A stretch of 64,000 bases of DNA from [Phialemoniopsis] sp. UDSM-2020 (lineage: Eukaryota; Ascomycota; Sordariomycetes; Thyridiales; Thyridiaceae). Positions within the stretch are counted from its first letter, which is position 1. Every line of letters begins with the position of its first letter. The notes beneath the pieces were generated by a model. It was not told where the DNA came from. It saw nothing but the letters and a program-made list of their open reading frames with translations, and did no database searches. The stretch is from positions 2,418,001-2,482,000 of the forward strand of contig JAEILZ010000002.1 of NCBI GenBank assembly GCA_018873225.1, given 5' to 3'. This document shows positions 1-11,682 of this stretch, one piece after another. Made by a program: the position numbers and the translations under genes.

Positions 1-95
1 TTTTGGACTGCCATTCAAGCCATCCGGCTCTCTGAGAATTCGACCCATTGGAAAGAAAAACGACCCTTTGAAAGGATCCAGGAGAATCTCATATC

Positions 96-1748
96 ATGCA
101 GCATGTATCGGGCCCCTTTGGACTCCCCACTCCTCCGGCGTCACCGCTCTCCTTCGAACATCAGCAAAAGTGTACGATACAACACCACATCCCCACACAG
201 CCTCACCACCAGGCGCGATACGTTCCAGTGACTCCGGAGGAGCGGTTAGGGAAGTTCCTTGGTGGCACTCTCCAGCTGACAGGTATCCTTGGAACCGGCG
301 CCTATGGAGTTGTTTACTCGGCGGTCGACATCAAGACGAATGTCCGCTATGCCGTGAAGACGTTGAGCAAGTTCAATACCGATGGAACTCCTTTGGATGC
401 GCGACAGGTCCAGTTTCAGACCAGGGAAATCCGACTTCACTACCTGGCATCAGCCCACCGCAACGTGGTCTCCATCCTGAAGATCATTGACGACCCAGAT
501 TGCATCTATGTAATTTTGGAGTACTGCCCTGAAGGTGACCTGTTCTTCAACATCACCGAGTGCGGTCAATACGTGGGTAAGGATGAACTGGCCAAGAGAG
601 TCTTCCTGCAAATCCTGGATGCCGTGGAGCACTGCCATACCCTTGGTATCTATCACCGGGACCTCAAGCCTGAAAACATTCTGGTTTCGGACCAAGGAGA
701 GACCGTCAAGCTAGCAGACTTTGGCCTGGCTACTGCCTCATACCGATCAGAAGACTACGGCTGTGGATCGACATTCTACATGTCACCAGGTAAGTTTCAG
801 TGACTTGGACCTTTCGAACATTTTCCTCTCTTGTCTTGCAGTTTGTTGTTTCTCCGTCCAACCGCGAACTCAACCAACTTTCCCCACGAACCCCAACTGA
901 CGATTTCTTTTCCTTTCTCTGCAGAATGCCTGGACCATTCATCCCGGAGGCCATTCTACTACTGCGCGCCCAATGACATCTGGAGTCTGGGTGTCATTCT
1001 TGTCAACCTTACTTGTGGCCGCAACCCCTGGAAGCAAGCCTCAATGGAAGATTCTACCTACCAGGCATTTACCAGGAGCCCTGGATTCCTCAAGACCATC
1101 TTGCCCATCTCGGACGAGCTGAACGACATTCTGGCCCGCATCTTTACTCGTGTCCCGGAGCAACGCATCACTATCTCGGAGCTCAAGGCCAGGATTCTTG
1201 CATGCTCTCGTTTCACTGAGCAGCCTTGCACCGTTCCCCAGATCCTGCCCACTCCTCCCGTTTCCCCAGAGCACCATTATGTTGACTACGAGGACGCCAT
1301 CATTGATGATGCTGAGTACGACGCCCCGCTGTCTCCTGCCTCTTCGGATGGATCGCTCTCGGATGGAAGTTCGACGTGCTCATCTGACGAGGGCTCGCTG
1401 GCTTCTAGCTGCAGCACTGTCGATGACCTCGAGGATGACGACCTGTGCCGTGAGCGCCCTGAGGTGACAACCCCGCCGCCCATGGCTGAGGGTCCGTTGG
1501 CTATCTACGAACCAGAGGATCCCAGATTGATGAGCTTCCAACCCCAGGAGTTTGTCCCCTACCCAGGGATGATGGTACACGACCCAATGCACACAGGAAT
1601 TCCCCTGCAGGCCCCGTGCGCACCCAAGCCGCACTATCACAATGTGATGGAGTGGATGGGCAAGTACACACCACCAGCCCCGATGCAGCACTACCCAGTG
1701 CCGTTTCATCATCAGGTCCCCGTGTTCATCCCCCAGGGATGCTACTAG
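96..1748 (+). CDS. Ran1/Sks1-type serine/threonine protein kinase
   Basis: Two exons, 96-789 and 925-1748, joined over a 135-nt intron (GTAAGT donor, CTCTGCAG acceptor), give 505 residues. The junction restores the kinase motif STFYMSPE. The kinase domain covers about residues 60-330: glycine loop GTGAYGVV (65-72), VAIK-type lysine K88, catalytic loop YHRDLKPEN (186-194) and DFG at 208-210. The Cys-Gly before the activation-loop segment and the Asp-Ile-Trp-Ser-Leu-Gly-Val helix are typical of the fungal Ran1/Pat1-Sks1-Vhs1 group, which controls mating, meiosis and nutrient responses. The N-terminal 55 residues and the C-terminal 170 (acidic, Ser-rich, then Pro/His-rich) are low complexity and probably disordered. 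I chose the first ATG in frame. The family call is firm; the exact orthologue is inferred. Confidence 0.9.
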
Positions 1749-4700
1749 CTTCATCATTGCAAGAAACATCGATACCGCTTCCAGTTTTAAACTGGTTGAT
1801 GGTCATCGTGCAGGTTTGCTCTTGGTACTGTTGCTTCTACCAGTCACGGATGTCCAGGATGGACTTGGGCCTCCGAGGCCTTCCTTGGCTACTTTTCCAC
1901 GAACCCTTGGATCACGAGCCATATTCCAGTAGCAGACACTAACACCAGCTACTGGAAACCTTCTCATCCAACATTTCATACTCAGGATTTTGATACCCAT
2001 CGGATGGATACATACCTATTCTCCGGACGGACCCCCAAAAGGACCAAAAAAAACCTCGGAAAATGTTTTTGCACATATCAACTTCAAACTCATGTATCTA
2101 GTTTTACTCTTTTCTCTCTACTTACCGGTCTTGGCTTTCTTTTGTTTTTAGAAGCGTGGAGTTGGCGGATGTCTGAAGAAGCGATTTTTGTCATTTCACA
2201 CGAGGGCACATTTATCAAAACCCTCTTTACGTTGTCTTTTTTCATTACCATTATCGGAGGTGTTACTCGGGCAAAGCATATGCTTTTTGGCGCATGGGAA
2301 TACAAAGATCGAACACGGAGTCGTCGATGTGTCTTTGCGGCGAAGGGGCGGAACCAAACATTCTTGTCGGATCAGAGAGGACCTTTCTGTTTCTTGTTCT
2401 CCATCACATCGGACTCTGGGCTTTAATCACGCGTGCGCTGCTCGCGGTTCTTTCCTCTCTTGGCTTGGTCCTTCCGGAATACCATGTCATGGCTGCCCTG
2501 GAGTACCCGTGGGAGGGATTTCACACATTCACCCATGTGGTCGCCTGGAGAATCAGTCGTTTCACAGAAGGACCTGTCTCGATCCACTTTGGCCGTTTCT
2601 ACCCTTCTGCTTGTTGGATTACTACGGCTTGGGAAAGATATTCTGCTTCACCTTTGTTTTTCTGGGAACGGTTATGGGACACGAGAAATTTACTAGAAGA
2701 TATCCCGGGTCAACAGCCCATCTGGCCTCAAGAGGGAGGTCAGAAAAAAAGGAAGAAACTTTTATACGTTTCGAGTTCGTTCTCGAGAGCCCGAGAAACT
2801 TGGGCCTCGAAGAGACGGAGACTCGGGGGATTGGGGGGAGACAACATTGTTCTAGAGCAAGATAGTCGAACATCATCCCGCAAATACAATCAAACATTGA
2901 CGTTTTGGGGAGTCAAAAAATGACTCTCCAAGTCACAAACAACATCTATTGGTTTTCAATATCTTGCTTGAATGTGATATCATCACCATCCAGCAAACAC
3001 ATGTTGACGGGCATATCAAGGTACCGACATCTGGACGCCAAGTCCCACGTGAGTGTCGCTGTAAGCACCTTGCCTCCTGTCGGTACAGACGAACCCAGAA
3101 GCAGTAACAGCTTTGCGTACTTGCACAAAGAATCCCAAGACCACCCCCAAGTGCACGTCACGGCGGAAGGCCTACGCTAACAAACCCGCTGCAATGGACG
3201 CTGGAGCCGGCTGTTCCCCTTTCCCCTCCTGCCCCAAGGATCTGGCTAAGCAACTGCCCATCAGCGCTACCGTCTCAAAGAACAGCGACTATTAGAGAGA
3301 TCTTCAGAGCGGCGGGAAGGACGAAAGAGGCTTGGACGACGTGATGGTGTCGCCGTCCGGACATGGGGAAGGATGGGTCACGAAGACTACCGCTACGACC
3401 ATGGATGGGGACCGGGGGGACGTCGCATGGCTCGCTGATTGGCCTGCTGCACCCATGCGCCACCAGCCTCACTTTCTCGCCCCAGATTGGGGATGGTGGG
3501 AAGAGGTTGGTTGGTGGTGTCTGCATGGATGTTGCACATTCACTTCGCTCGCTCCTTTGTGCTCTTTCTCTGGTGTTGACTGTCTGACCAGCCAGTGGGA
3601 TCCTCCGCCGACCGCCCCTTCGTCCTCCCATGGCTGGTTGGGGGGCCTAGCCAGTGACGGGAAGCTCGAGGAGGGTGGTGGGACATGGGCCAAAATTGGT
3701 GCTACATTTGAAGCCGGCTTGCAGGTTCGTCAGTGTGTGATCAACTCGAAAGATCGTCATTGCAACCATTGGACTTTGTTGCTTGCCCGTCTGCACGCAT
3801 ATCACGCTGTCCACCCACCCCTTTCAGCTGCATTAGCGTTTTGCACTTTGCTATTGCTATTGAGCAGCAGGATGGGGGCTGGGGGTATGCGTTAGTTAGT
3901 TAGTGAGGTCCTTTACTTAGTCTTTCTTCTGGAGAGGAGGTTCCTCTGGCTGGGCCCAGCAGCGCATCAGTACTTTTCCCGCCTTTTGTTGCACAGCTTA
4001 ACCCACACTCACCTACCACACTGTTTCAATGTGCCTCTAAAACCCCATAGTGCCGACACTTTTACATCATCGCCCCCCGTTGACAGGCCTCCCTTCCTTT
4101 CTAACGCTGTGGTTTTGCTTTTTCCTATTGTTCTAGCCGTTGGCCGATCCCGCGTAAGCTTGCTTGGTGGATGATGCTCCCACTGACCACCGGCGCGGCC
4201 GCGGATCCCCTCCTCGTCTTTCTGTCCCCTGGACCACATGGCTCTCGACTCCGTTACCCTCTTCAATTATCGTGGAGGTCGTCGCCCGGTCTCTTTGAGA
4301 GAGCGAGACTTTTGCCCTGTGATGGAGCCAAAATGCCGCTGCAAAGCTGCACAATCGGGATGCTCTCACTTGCCCTGGACCAATCTGCTCACCCGATCTC
4401 CCGCAGCGTGCATATTCAGTTGATGCCGTGCATGGGACTAGGTGCTGCATAATTTATATTAGCTTCAGCTGCCCTCTGCAGAGGATGCCGTGCTGAAACG
4501 GGCATCGGCCGTTTATTGTTGATATCCACGGGGCCAAAAGAAAGAGCACTTTTGCTGCTCCTTCCAAGGACCGAGGCATCCTGCTCGTTCTCGTCTCCCT
4601 AGAGACAAACATACACACCTCTTTCTCCTCCGCCATGAAGGCAATCTACACGAGAGCTGGTGTTGGCCAATGATAGATGGCGCTACCGGGCTTCTCCTAG

Positions 4701-7700
4701 AGTGCTTGCATGCATTAGCGTGCACACCCTCTTTACACATGGCGGTCAATAACAGGGCACCGAGCCAGAAGCTGCCCCTCATCAACCTGCCTCTGTGTGT
4801 GATGGTTGGTGTGAAGACCAAGGGAGCGGGGGAGGCCAAGGAGGAGACCAGAGCTGCAGGATGAGGTGTTGGTGGGTTGGGTTTACTCGGCTGGGTCTGG
4901 TGTTGACGGTGGATGCTGCTCGATGCCTGCGCTCTCCCCTCGATCGAGGTCGTCACCATCACCAGAGTCTTTCATCCCTTCGCGAGACGGGATACCCACC
5001 ATCAGACAACTTCTTGACGGGGGGAACCTTTCTATCACCCGCGCCAGAAAACAAAGAAGGATCGTCTTGTCCCCCTTCGCGAAGAGGGGGTGCTTCGCTT
5101 ACCAAGACCTTCTCCTCTTGGCGGGCACCTGGGCAAACTGCAAGTGCAGGTTTTTGGCTCCATTGAAGCCATCACGGTAGTTGCCAAGTCACACACAGAC
5201 GGCTGTGTCGGGCGTTGTGGCAAAACAGACATCTCGATGTTCCCCCTCTAACCTTTGTCTCTCCTTCTCGTGGGATCACCACCTGCCCTTTGCCTAGCTG
5301 GAAGCAACCCACACCCTTCTTGTCCATTGGATCAAGTGGTCCTTTCTGGTCTAGGTTTTCTGTTCCTCCCTTGACACACCAACCCCCGTCCATCTGGTGG
5401 AAACACCACCTGGCGATACTGTGACGTGGATGTCTAATCATTCTGAGCACAAGACTTGTCCCTCATGCAGGTCATCGCGGATTTCGCGATTGCTAGCGGG
5501 AAGCGCCTATCGTATGATTCGATCTGCCGTGTGTCCAAATTCACCTTGTGAATCAAAGGATCGTCGCTCTTGTCAAGGGCAGGAGGAGCGTTTCGTCCTC
5601 TAGCACAGCACGTACTTCGCTCGTGGCACCACTTCTTCACGTCTATCCCCTATCAACCTTAGACTATCGTGGACCTGCCAGATCGGCGCTGAAGTCAAAG
5701 ATCTTGCTTGACCAAAAGGGCGCCAGCGTAACTCTGAGAGGAGCATGGTTTCTCAAGCGTGCCGCCGTCAGAACCGATTATGCCGGCTCCGACCGTGCCG
5801 CAACTCTGCCTGGGCGGGTGCAAGTGCATCTGATACAGCATTGTCCCATCTGAACCTGTGGGCACCTTCTTTTTGAGATTGCCTTTTTGCCCAAGCCTTC
5901 TGGTGCTTTCCACGCGTGTCTCAAACGGCAATGTGTACCAGCGTACGCCCAAAGTCTATCTTGCTGTTCAACGTGGCCTACGACGTAGCTGTGAGTCGTA
6001 GATCTGGGCCAAGGAGATGCCACCAAAAAGCCACGCCCATGACAAGTGCCTCGCTTATGAGATGGACAAACCTTGCGGGGACGCCTCCCTGATCCTCCGG
6101 GAGGTGATCACCGATGAGGTGACTGTGACGGCCGATGAGAACGGCAGTAAGAAGCACTCTGCAGGCCGTGCCCGGGAATCATGGTAGTCTCCGCTCCTCC
6201 AGGAAAGACTCCGCCAGTGAAGGTGAGCGAGCGATGGCCTTTGACCTTTGGCTTCCACGGGCAATGCTCACCTTGACGCGAGCTTTCGCCTCCACACTCA
6301 GCCAGGAGTGGCTTGGACCTGGACCACCAGAGGCCCACGCGTGACGACGTGCTCACTCATACCACCCATCATCAAATACGCCAGGCATACCCGAGGGAGA
6401 GATAGCGCGATCCATCTAGGCAAGAAGACCAACCAAGGCAGCCGCGGCACTTTCCCCCTTCTCCGCTAGGCTATGACGAAGCATCCAGAGGCCTAGTAAA
6501 CATGCGCCCGCCACCACTACCACTCGTAAGCCGCATGGTTGGCTCGTGCGGGGTGTGCGTGTTAGAATGGAAGCGAGGTGTGTTCTGGAACGCCTCGAAG
6601 CTTGTGGTCAGGGCCACCCACCCAGTGACGCTACCCACAAGCGCGTAGACTTGCCCCCGACCGCACCACGCCGGTCGGAGGTCCGGGCTTTTTCGCTCCC
6701 AAGCTTACGCCCGCGTTGCCGGCGCTGTGCCCACCTGTCCTCCGTGGCTTGACACTAAGTTTAGCACTGCGTACCCCAGTGAGGACAAGTCCGACGGCGG
6801 CAGCGCGTGATGGACTAGCGCCGACGGGTGAAGCAAACATGTTTCACGAGAGGAGGGGACGAGAGCCATACTTTGCACCATGGCTGGTTCGCTCCCGTGG
6901 ATCGTGAGCTGTTGCCATCGTCTGAATAGAAGGTGATCGGGACATGGAAGGGCATCCGCCGCCAGAAATTGCCGGAGGAAGCATTATTTGCTTGCAAAAG
7001 CCTCCCGGCCGGAGAGTTGCCATGGCAGGAAACTGACGACTCAGGCAAAGTGTCTGGGCTGTCTCAAACAGCTCTGGTTGCTTATCTGATCTGTTTACAT
7101 TGGAGCCTCTCTCTCCCTGAGTCTTCATCTGAGACTGGCCCTGACGCATACTGGAACACGATGCTCTCATCATGACTGTGCTTTCTGCTTTAGACCAACA
7201 GAAAGCTGCATACCAAGCACAAGGGTCCGCAACAGGGTTCCATGCCGGACAAAGAATGGAACACATGTCTTGCTTTCTTGACACGTTCCAACAACAGTGA
7301 AGCATCGTCTTTCACAACAATGCCATGGCGAGCTTTCCCCCATCGAATCGTTTTGATGTGCCATGACACGGACCATCCTCCGTCAGCTGCCTTCCCTCCG
7401 GACGCCGTCAGAGGGTGACCAAGCATCAAGGGCCATGTTAAGGTTGGGCTCGCGCCCAAGCTTAGGCCGGACCAGGGAAAGCTCCATGATTTTAATGTTT
7501 AGCGATGTCTCACATGCTCCCTCCACTTCTCGCGCTTAATCCTACCCGAGGGACGATCTGTCCTGGTTTGCGTGTCTTGAGGCTCAAGCGAGCTGCCATG
7601 ACTCGCCATAGCTTTCAGCCGGGCCAGCCGGATTGCGCTTTAGGGGAAGAGTCCTTGTGATCCTTAGTAACACCACAAAGATGGCGCGTCTTCTCTTGCT

Positions 7701-9351
7701 GCGGGGCAGTTCGACGGACCACCCGCCGTCAAAAGTCCTAGGTGCCAAAGCCACTGAGTCTACAATGTCTCACTTTCATCCTCGCGAGTCGCCCATTGCG
7801 ATCAATGTGGGGAAAGGGCCGCTTGTCAAGTAGGTAGAGGGGCAGTGGGAATTAGTTCCGCGCCGGGCGAGCTCGAGGAATCTCTCTTGACAAGGACCGG
7901 CGCGGGCGCTACCTGACTAGTTGTCCGTGTTGTTTTTGTTATTATTCTTAGCAGCCAGAGGATACAGACAGAGGTAATTCGAGTGGTATGGGCTTGGGGG
8001 GCGCGCTTGACTTTCAGTCCGGCCGGTCCGGTCATTGTTGACACGGTGGTCCGTCGTCCTGACCTACCCTCTTCGGGCCTCCGTCCGGACCCTAAGAAAG
8101 GAAAGGAAACGAGCTCTGGCGCCGAGCGGCGCATTGTTTTCGACTCTTTCCTTTGCCCTGGAAGCATGCCTGGGGAAATGAAGTGGCTTGAGCTCCGCTA
8201 TGACCTGGACCTTTGAGGGCGTCGCAAGCCCCGGCGCCTCTGCATTCCGGCACTTGACAAGTGTTTTTGACAGCGGCTCAGCCCTGCGAGAGACTTGGCT
8301 CGGCGTCGTCAGCGGTGTAGTCCGGACCTCTAAACCCCCTGGCATGCAACGGATCTTGGAGCTTGCCGTAGGGCTGCTGGGAGGGGGTGGTGAACGGGCA
8401 GATGTGGCTGTCGTAGGCCAAGGACCAGAACCTCGAGGGGTCGCGAGCTACTGCCTGCAGGGTCTCGTGGCTTTCGTTAGAGCTGCTTGCTCGCCTGCCA
8501 GATGGTAGCTTGGGGTTGGGGACAGCGCACCGGTATGCTCGTCATATTGCGGTGTGCGGTGAGGCGTGTTCTGGGCCTGCAACGCTCTCTGTCACGGCGC
8601 CATCTTTGCGCCAGGGATGAGCCAGGGGTCTAGATGCACTGGAGCAATGTCAGTGCTTGCAGACATGCCGAAGTGTTTGGCATGCGCTATGGAATTGCGG
8701 CATTTGCGTGAGCAGCGAGCGTCTGGATGTGATAGATCCTCACGGTCCATTGTGTTCGCATCTCAAAGCCCATCTTAGCCTCTCTGCCTCTGCGCCTTGA
8801 ACGGCTCTTCACCATCATGGCGAATGAAGTCAGTTGGCTGGGACGTGAGGCGTGATCGTGGCAGATGAGTTTCGCTGCTATCCAGCATCTGTCTGACTTG
8901 GTATGAGTATTGTTTGGACGAACGGTGCCTAACCTCGGATGTAGCAGCAGACAAGTAAAGGCCTTCTCGACATGCATTGGGTTCATGCCCCTCAGAGGAG
9001 TCGTAATCTTGCACGCAGACTTCGTTTAGGTTCACACAAGAGAAGACAGCAGAGGATCGTAAGTCAATCAAGCCTTTTGAACGCTATGGAGACAGAAAAA
9101 AAAGTATCTGTAAAAACGTAGAAATGTAATGAGAATGTTTGTTGTTTGATGGGAACATCAACTTGCCCATCCTGCCACGGTTGTTGTAGACAGCAACCCC
9201 TGAGCTACCACTCACCACAACCCCTGAACCCCTTTCCCAACCGCTCGCTCTTCAGGTTCATCTATCCTTGACCTCACAATCTCTCCGATTCCATCACCCG
9301 TCTCACCACTCTTACAAGTACCCTCCCTCGATTACCCCTGAACGTGACACC
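1749..9351. other. 7.6-kb stretch without a supportable gene
   Basis: This lies between the 3' ends of two convergent genes (the kinase and the repeat secretory protein). The many open frames are short, overlap each other in several frames, and show no domain, no codon-position bias I could recognise and no credible splice chains. About 2.0-2.9 kb is T-rich and open in three plus-strand frames at once, which suggests 3' UTR or chance rather than coding. I saw no tandem array, transposon protein or convincing tRNA. A non-coding RNA or a lineage-specific gene cannot be excluded. Confidence 0.5.
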
Positions 9352-11682
9352 TCAGTTCGAAGGGCCGATGATGACGGACCCCTTGCCCAGGACCGGCCAG
9401 CCGGGGACCTCGACGCCCGTGTCCTGCAAGATGAAGACCATGTTCTGCATGATGAGGAAGATGGGGCCGGGGATCGTGCCCGAGCCGTACGAGCCGTACT
9501 TGCCCTCGAGCTCGTGCAGCGCAGCCAGAAGGGCCGCCGGGTCGCCGATGATGGTCTGGCGCTTCTTGTCAGAGGGCTTGATCTCGCCGCCGGGGGTCGT
9601 CGGGTCAGGGATCATGGGCCCGCCGGGCTGGTACGGATCGGGCTTGATCGGACCGCCGGGGACGGTGGGATCGGGCTTGATGGGGCCGCCGGGCACGGTC
9701 GGGTCCGGGACGATGGGACCACCGGGGATGGGGTTGCCGGGGGTGATGGTGGTCCAGCCGGGCACGTCGTGGCCGCAGGCCTGCAGGGCGGTGACGAGGA
9801 ACTGCTCAATGAGGTAGATCTCGCGGGCGGTCTCGCGCGGGTCGCCGTAGGCCAGCTCGAGCGCGGCGAGCGCGGCCTTCATGCCCATGACGTTGGCGAG
9901 CTCGCAGGCCTTGCCGCCGATGGCGAAGACCTGGCGCTTGTTGCTCGGCACGAGCGTCGTCGTGGTGCCCGGGGGCGACTGCTCGATCTTGATGCCCCAG
10001 ACGGAGAGCAGGTCGGCGAGCTGGGCCATGGCCATCCAGGTGGTGAAGTTGGGGTTCGGGTTCTGCATCAGCTGCTCGTAGGCCTTCTCGAGGCCGGCGA
10101 GGTCGTAGGCGGGCTTGCCGGCAGCGGGCAGGGCGATGTCGCGCTTGCGGGTGGACGGGTAGATGACGGTCGAGGTGCCGTCGGGCGAGGTGATGATCTT
10201 GACGCCGCAGGCGTTGAGGAAGCGCTCGAGCTTCTTCATGATGACGAACTCGGACACGGTGGGATTGCGGTCGCTGGTGGCGTGCAGGAGGCGCTCAAAG
10301 GCCAGCTCGGCGCCCTCGAGGCCGGGGCAGGCGCTCGAGTAGTCGCCGTTGGGCAGGGTGATGGTCTGGCGCTTGGCTTTGCCGCCGTGGAACGAGGTCT
10401 CGGTGCCTGGGGGCGCCGAGATGTCCGAGATGCCCTCGGTGTACGCGATCATGGCCTTGAGGGCCGCGATCTGGGCCAGGTCGTCGTCAGTCTTGTTAGG
10501 CTTGTTCTGCAGGGCAACGAGCTGCTTCTCAAGCTCGATGATGGCAGCGGTCTTGTCGGAGCCGCCGCCGCCGATGGTCTGGCGACGGCCAGGGGTGAAG
10601 GTGCTGCCGGTGCCGGGGGGCGCTGAGATGTCCGTGACACCTGCAAGGTACCTGATGGCAGCCTTGAGGCTCTCAATCTCCTCGTAGTCATCGCCAGTCT
10701 TGTGCTTCTTGTTCTGAAGCTGGATCAGCTGAAGCTCAAGCTGCTCGATAGCATGCTTCTTGTCCTTGTCGGCTCCGGGAGGAAGAGTGAACGTCTGCCT
10801 CTTCCCTGGTGTGAAGGTCGAGCCAGTTCCGGGAGGCGCTGAGATATCAGTCACACCTGCTAGGTACCTGATGGCAGCCTTCAGGCTTGCGATCTCTTCA
10901 TAGTCAGAGCTGGTCTTATGTTTCTTATTCTGGAGCTGAATAAGTTGAAGTTCCAGTTGCTCGATGGCATGCTTCTTGTCCTTGTCAGCCCCAGGAGGCA
11001 GAGTGAACGTCTGCCTCTTGCCAGGGGTGAATGTTGAGCCGGTCCCGGGAGGAGCAGAGATATCGGTCACACCAGCTAGATATCGGATAGCAGCCTTCAG
11101 GCTTGCAATCTCTTTGTAATCAGAGCTGGTCTTGTGTTTCTTGTTCTGTAGCTGGATAAGTTGGAGTTCCAGCTGCTCGATGGCGTGTTTCTTATCCTTG
11201 TCAGCTCCGGGTGGAAGGACGAGGGTCTGCCTCTTGGCCTTGCCGGGAGTGAATGTTGACCCCGTTCCTGGAGGAGCAGAAATATCTGTGACGCCTGCCA
11301 GATACTTGATCGCCGCCTTCAGATCCTCAATCTCTCTGTAGTCATCCTGCGTCTTGTGTCGCTTGTTCTGCAGCTGAATCAACTGCTGCTCGAGAACCTC
11401 AATCGCGTGCTTCTTGTCTGAACCGGCTCCGGGAGGCAGGGTGAAGGTCTGGCGCTTGCCGGGCTTGAATGAAGATCCGCCGATGCGGATGCATTCGCCC
11501 CAGTAAGCCCACAGATAAGGGTTGCACCCGACTGGCGGCTTCTGATCGCCGGGCCAAAGAGTGGTCGAGGGATCACCAATACCCCAAACACCACCCTGTC
11601 TCGGCTCATTGGAGGTCTTGGTCGGAGCCGCCTGCACGGCGCCGAGGCCAAGGAGGACCAAGGAAAGGCTTGACCCCAACAT
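9352..11682 (-). CDS. Secreted Kex2-processed repeat protein with nine dibasic-bounded modules
   Basis: Single exon, 776 residues. The ATG at 11682 is chosen because it opens a clear signal peptide (MLGSSLSLVLLGLGAVQA); the open frame extends upstream only through a non-ATG codon. After a 59-residue leader (19-77) come nine modules bounded by KR/RR: 78-151, 152-223, 224-295, 296-367, 368-438, 439-514, 515-583, 584-708 and 709-776. Eight of the nine start with Gln immediately after the dibasic site (QTFTLPPGAD, QVFAIGG). Modules 1-5 share a charged two-helix core and the tail DISAPPGT; 6-9 are diverged but keep the same size and helix-pair look. Module 8 ends in PGGPI(K/V)PDP repeats. Known family features: Kex2 in the Golgi cuts such precursors (KEPs, fungal repellents, some RiPPs). 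The released peptides are inferred to be secreted; their role is unknown. No UstY-type tailoring gene is nearby. Confidence 0.85.
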   Translation of the reverse strand: MLGSSLSLVLLGLGAVQAAPTKTSNEPRQGGVWGIGDPSTTLWPGDQKPPVGCNPYLWAYWGECIRIGGSSFKPGKRQTFTLPPGAGSDKKHAIEVLEQQLIQLQNKRHKTQDDYREIEDLKAAIKYLAGVTDISAPPGTGSTFTPGKAKRQTLVLPPGADKDKKHAIEQLELQLIQLQNKKHKTSSDYKEIASLKAAIRYLAGVTDISAPPGTGSTFTPGKRQTFTLPPGADKDKKHAIEQLELQLIQLQNKKHKTSSDYEEIASLKAAIRYLAGVTDISAPPGTGSTFTPGKRQTFTLPPGADKDKKHAIEQLELQLIQLQNKKHKTGDDYEEIESLKAAIRYLAGVTDISAPPGTGSTFTPGRRQTIGGGGSDKTAAIIELEKQLVALQNKPNKTDDDLAQIAALKAMIAYTEGISDISAPPGTETSFHGGKAKRQTITLPNGDYSSACPGLEGAELAFERLLHATSDRNPTVSEFVIMKKLERFLNACGVKIITSPDGTSTVIYPSTRKRDIALPAAGKPAYDLAGLEKAYEQLMQNPNPNFTTWMAMAQLADLLSVWGIKIEQSPPGTTTTLVPSNKRQVFAIGGKACELANVMGMKAALAALELAYGDPRETAREIYLIEQFLVTALQACGHDVPGWTTITPGNPIPGGPIVPDPTVPGGPIKPDPTVPGGPIKPDPYQPGGPMIPDPTTPGGEIKPSDKKRQTIIGDPAALLAALHELEGKYGSYGSGTIPGPIFLIMQNMVFILQDTGVEVPGWPVLGKGSVIIGPSN
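10369..11451 (-). repeat. In-frame tandem repeat array encoding modules 1-5 of the secreted protein
   Basis: Five consecutive units. Units 2, 3 and 4 (11229 down to 10582) are each exactly 216 bp (72 codons) and differ at only a few residues. Unit 1 (74 codons) and unit 5 (71 codons) are more diverged. The conserved core is a helix around KKHAIEQLELQLIQLQNK and a second around LKAAIRYLAGV. Synonymous differences between units 2-4 show that they are not an assembly collapse or duplicate. Such arrays commonly change copy number by unequal crossing over. Confidence 0.9.

Noticed and set aside
2004..2923. Three overlapping plus-strand frames of 140-225 codons
   Set aside because: Open in several frames at once, no domain, start just after the kinase stop; better explained as 3' UTR or chance.
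3332..3895. 187-codon Trp-rich frame
   Set aside because: Composition unlike a protein, no domain, overlaps other frames.
9268..10626. 452-codon open frame on the plus strand, starting at a TTG codon
   Set aside because: Antisense to the repeat secretory protein; low-complexity Gly/Asp/Val product typical of a GC-rich shadow frame.
9352..11682. Dikaritin/ustiloxin-type RiPP gene cluster
   Set aside because: No DUF3328 (UstY) or tailoring genes in the flanks, and the modules are far longer than the known short cores.
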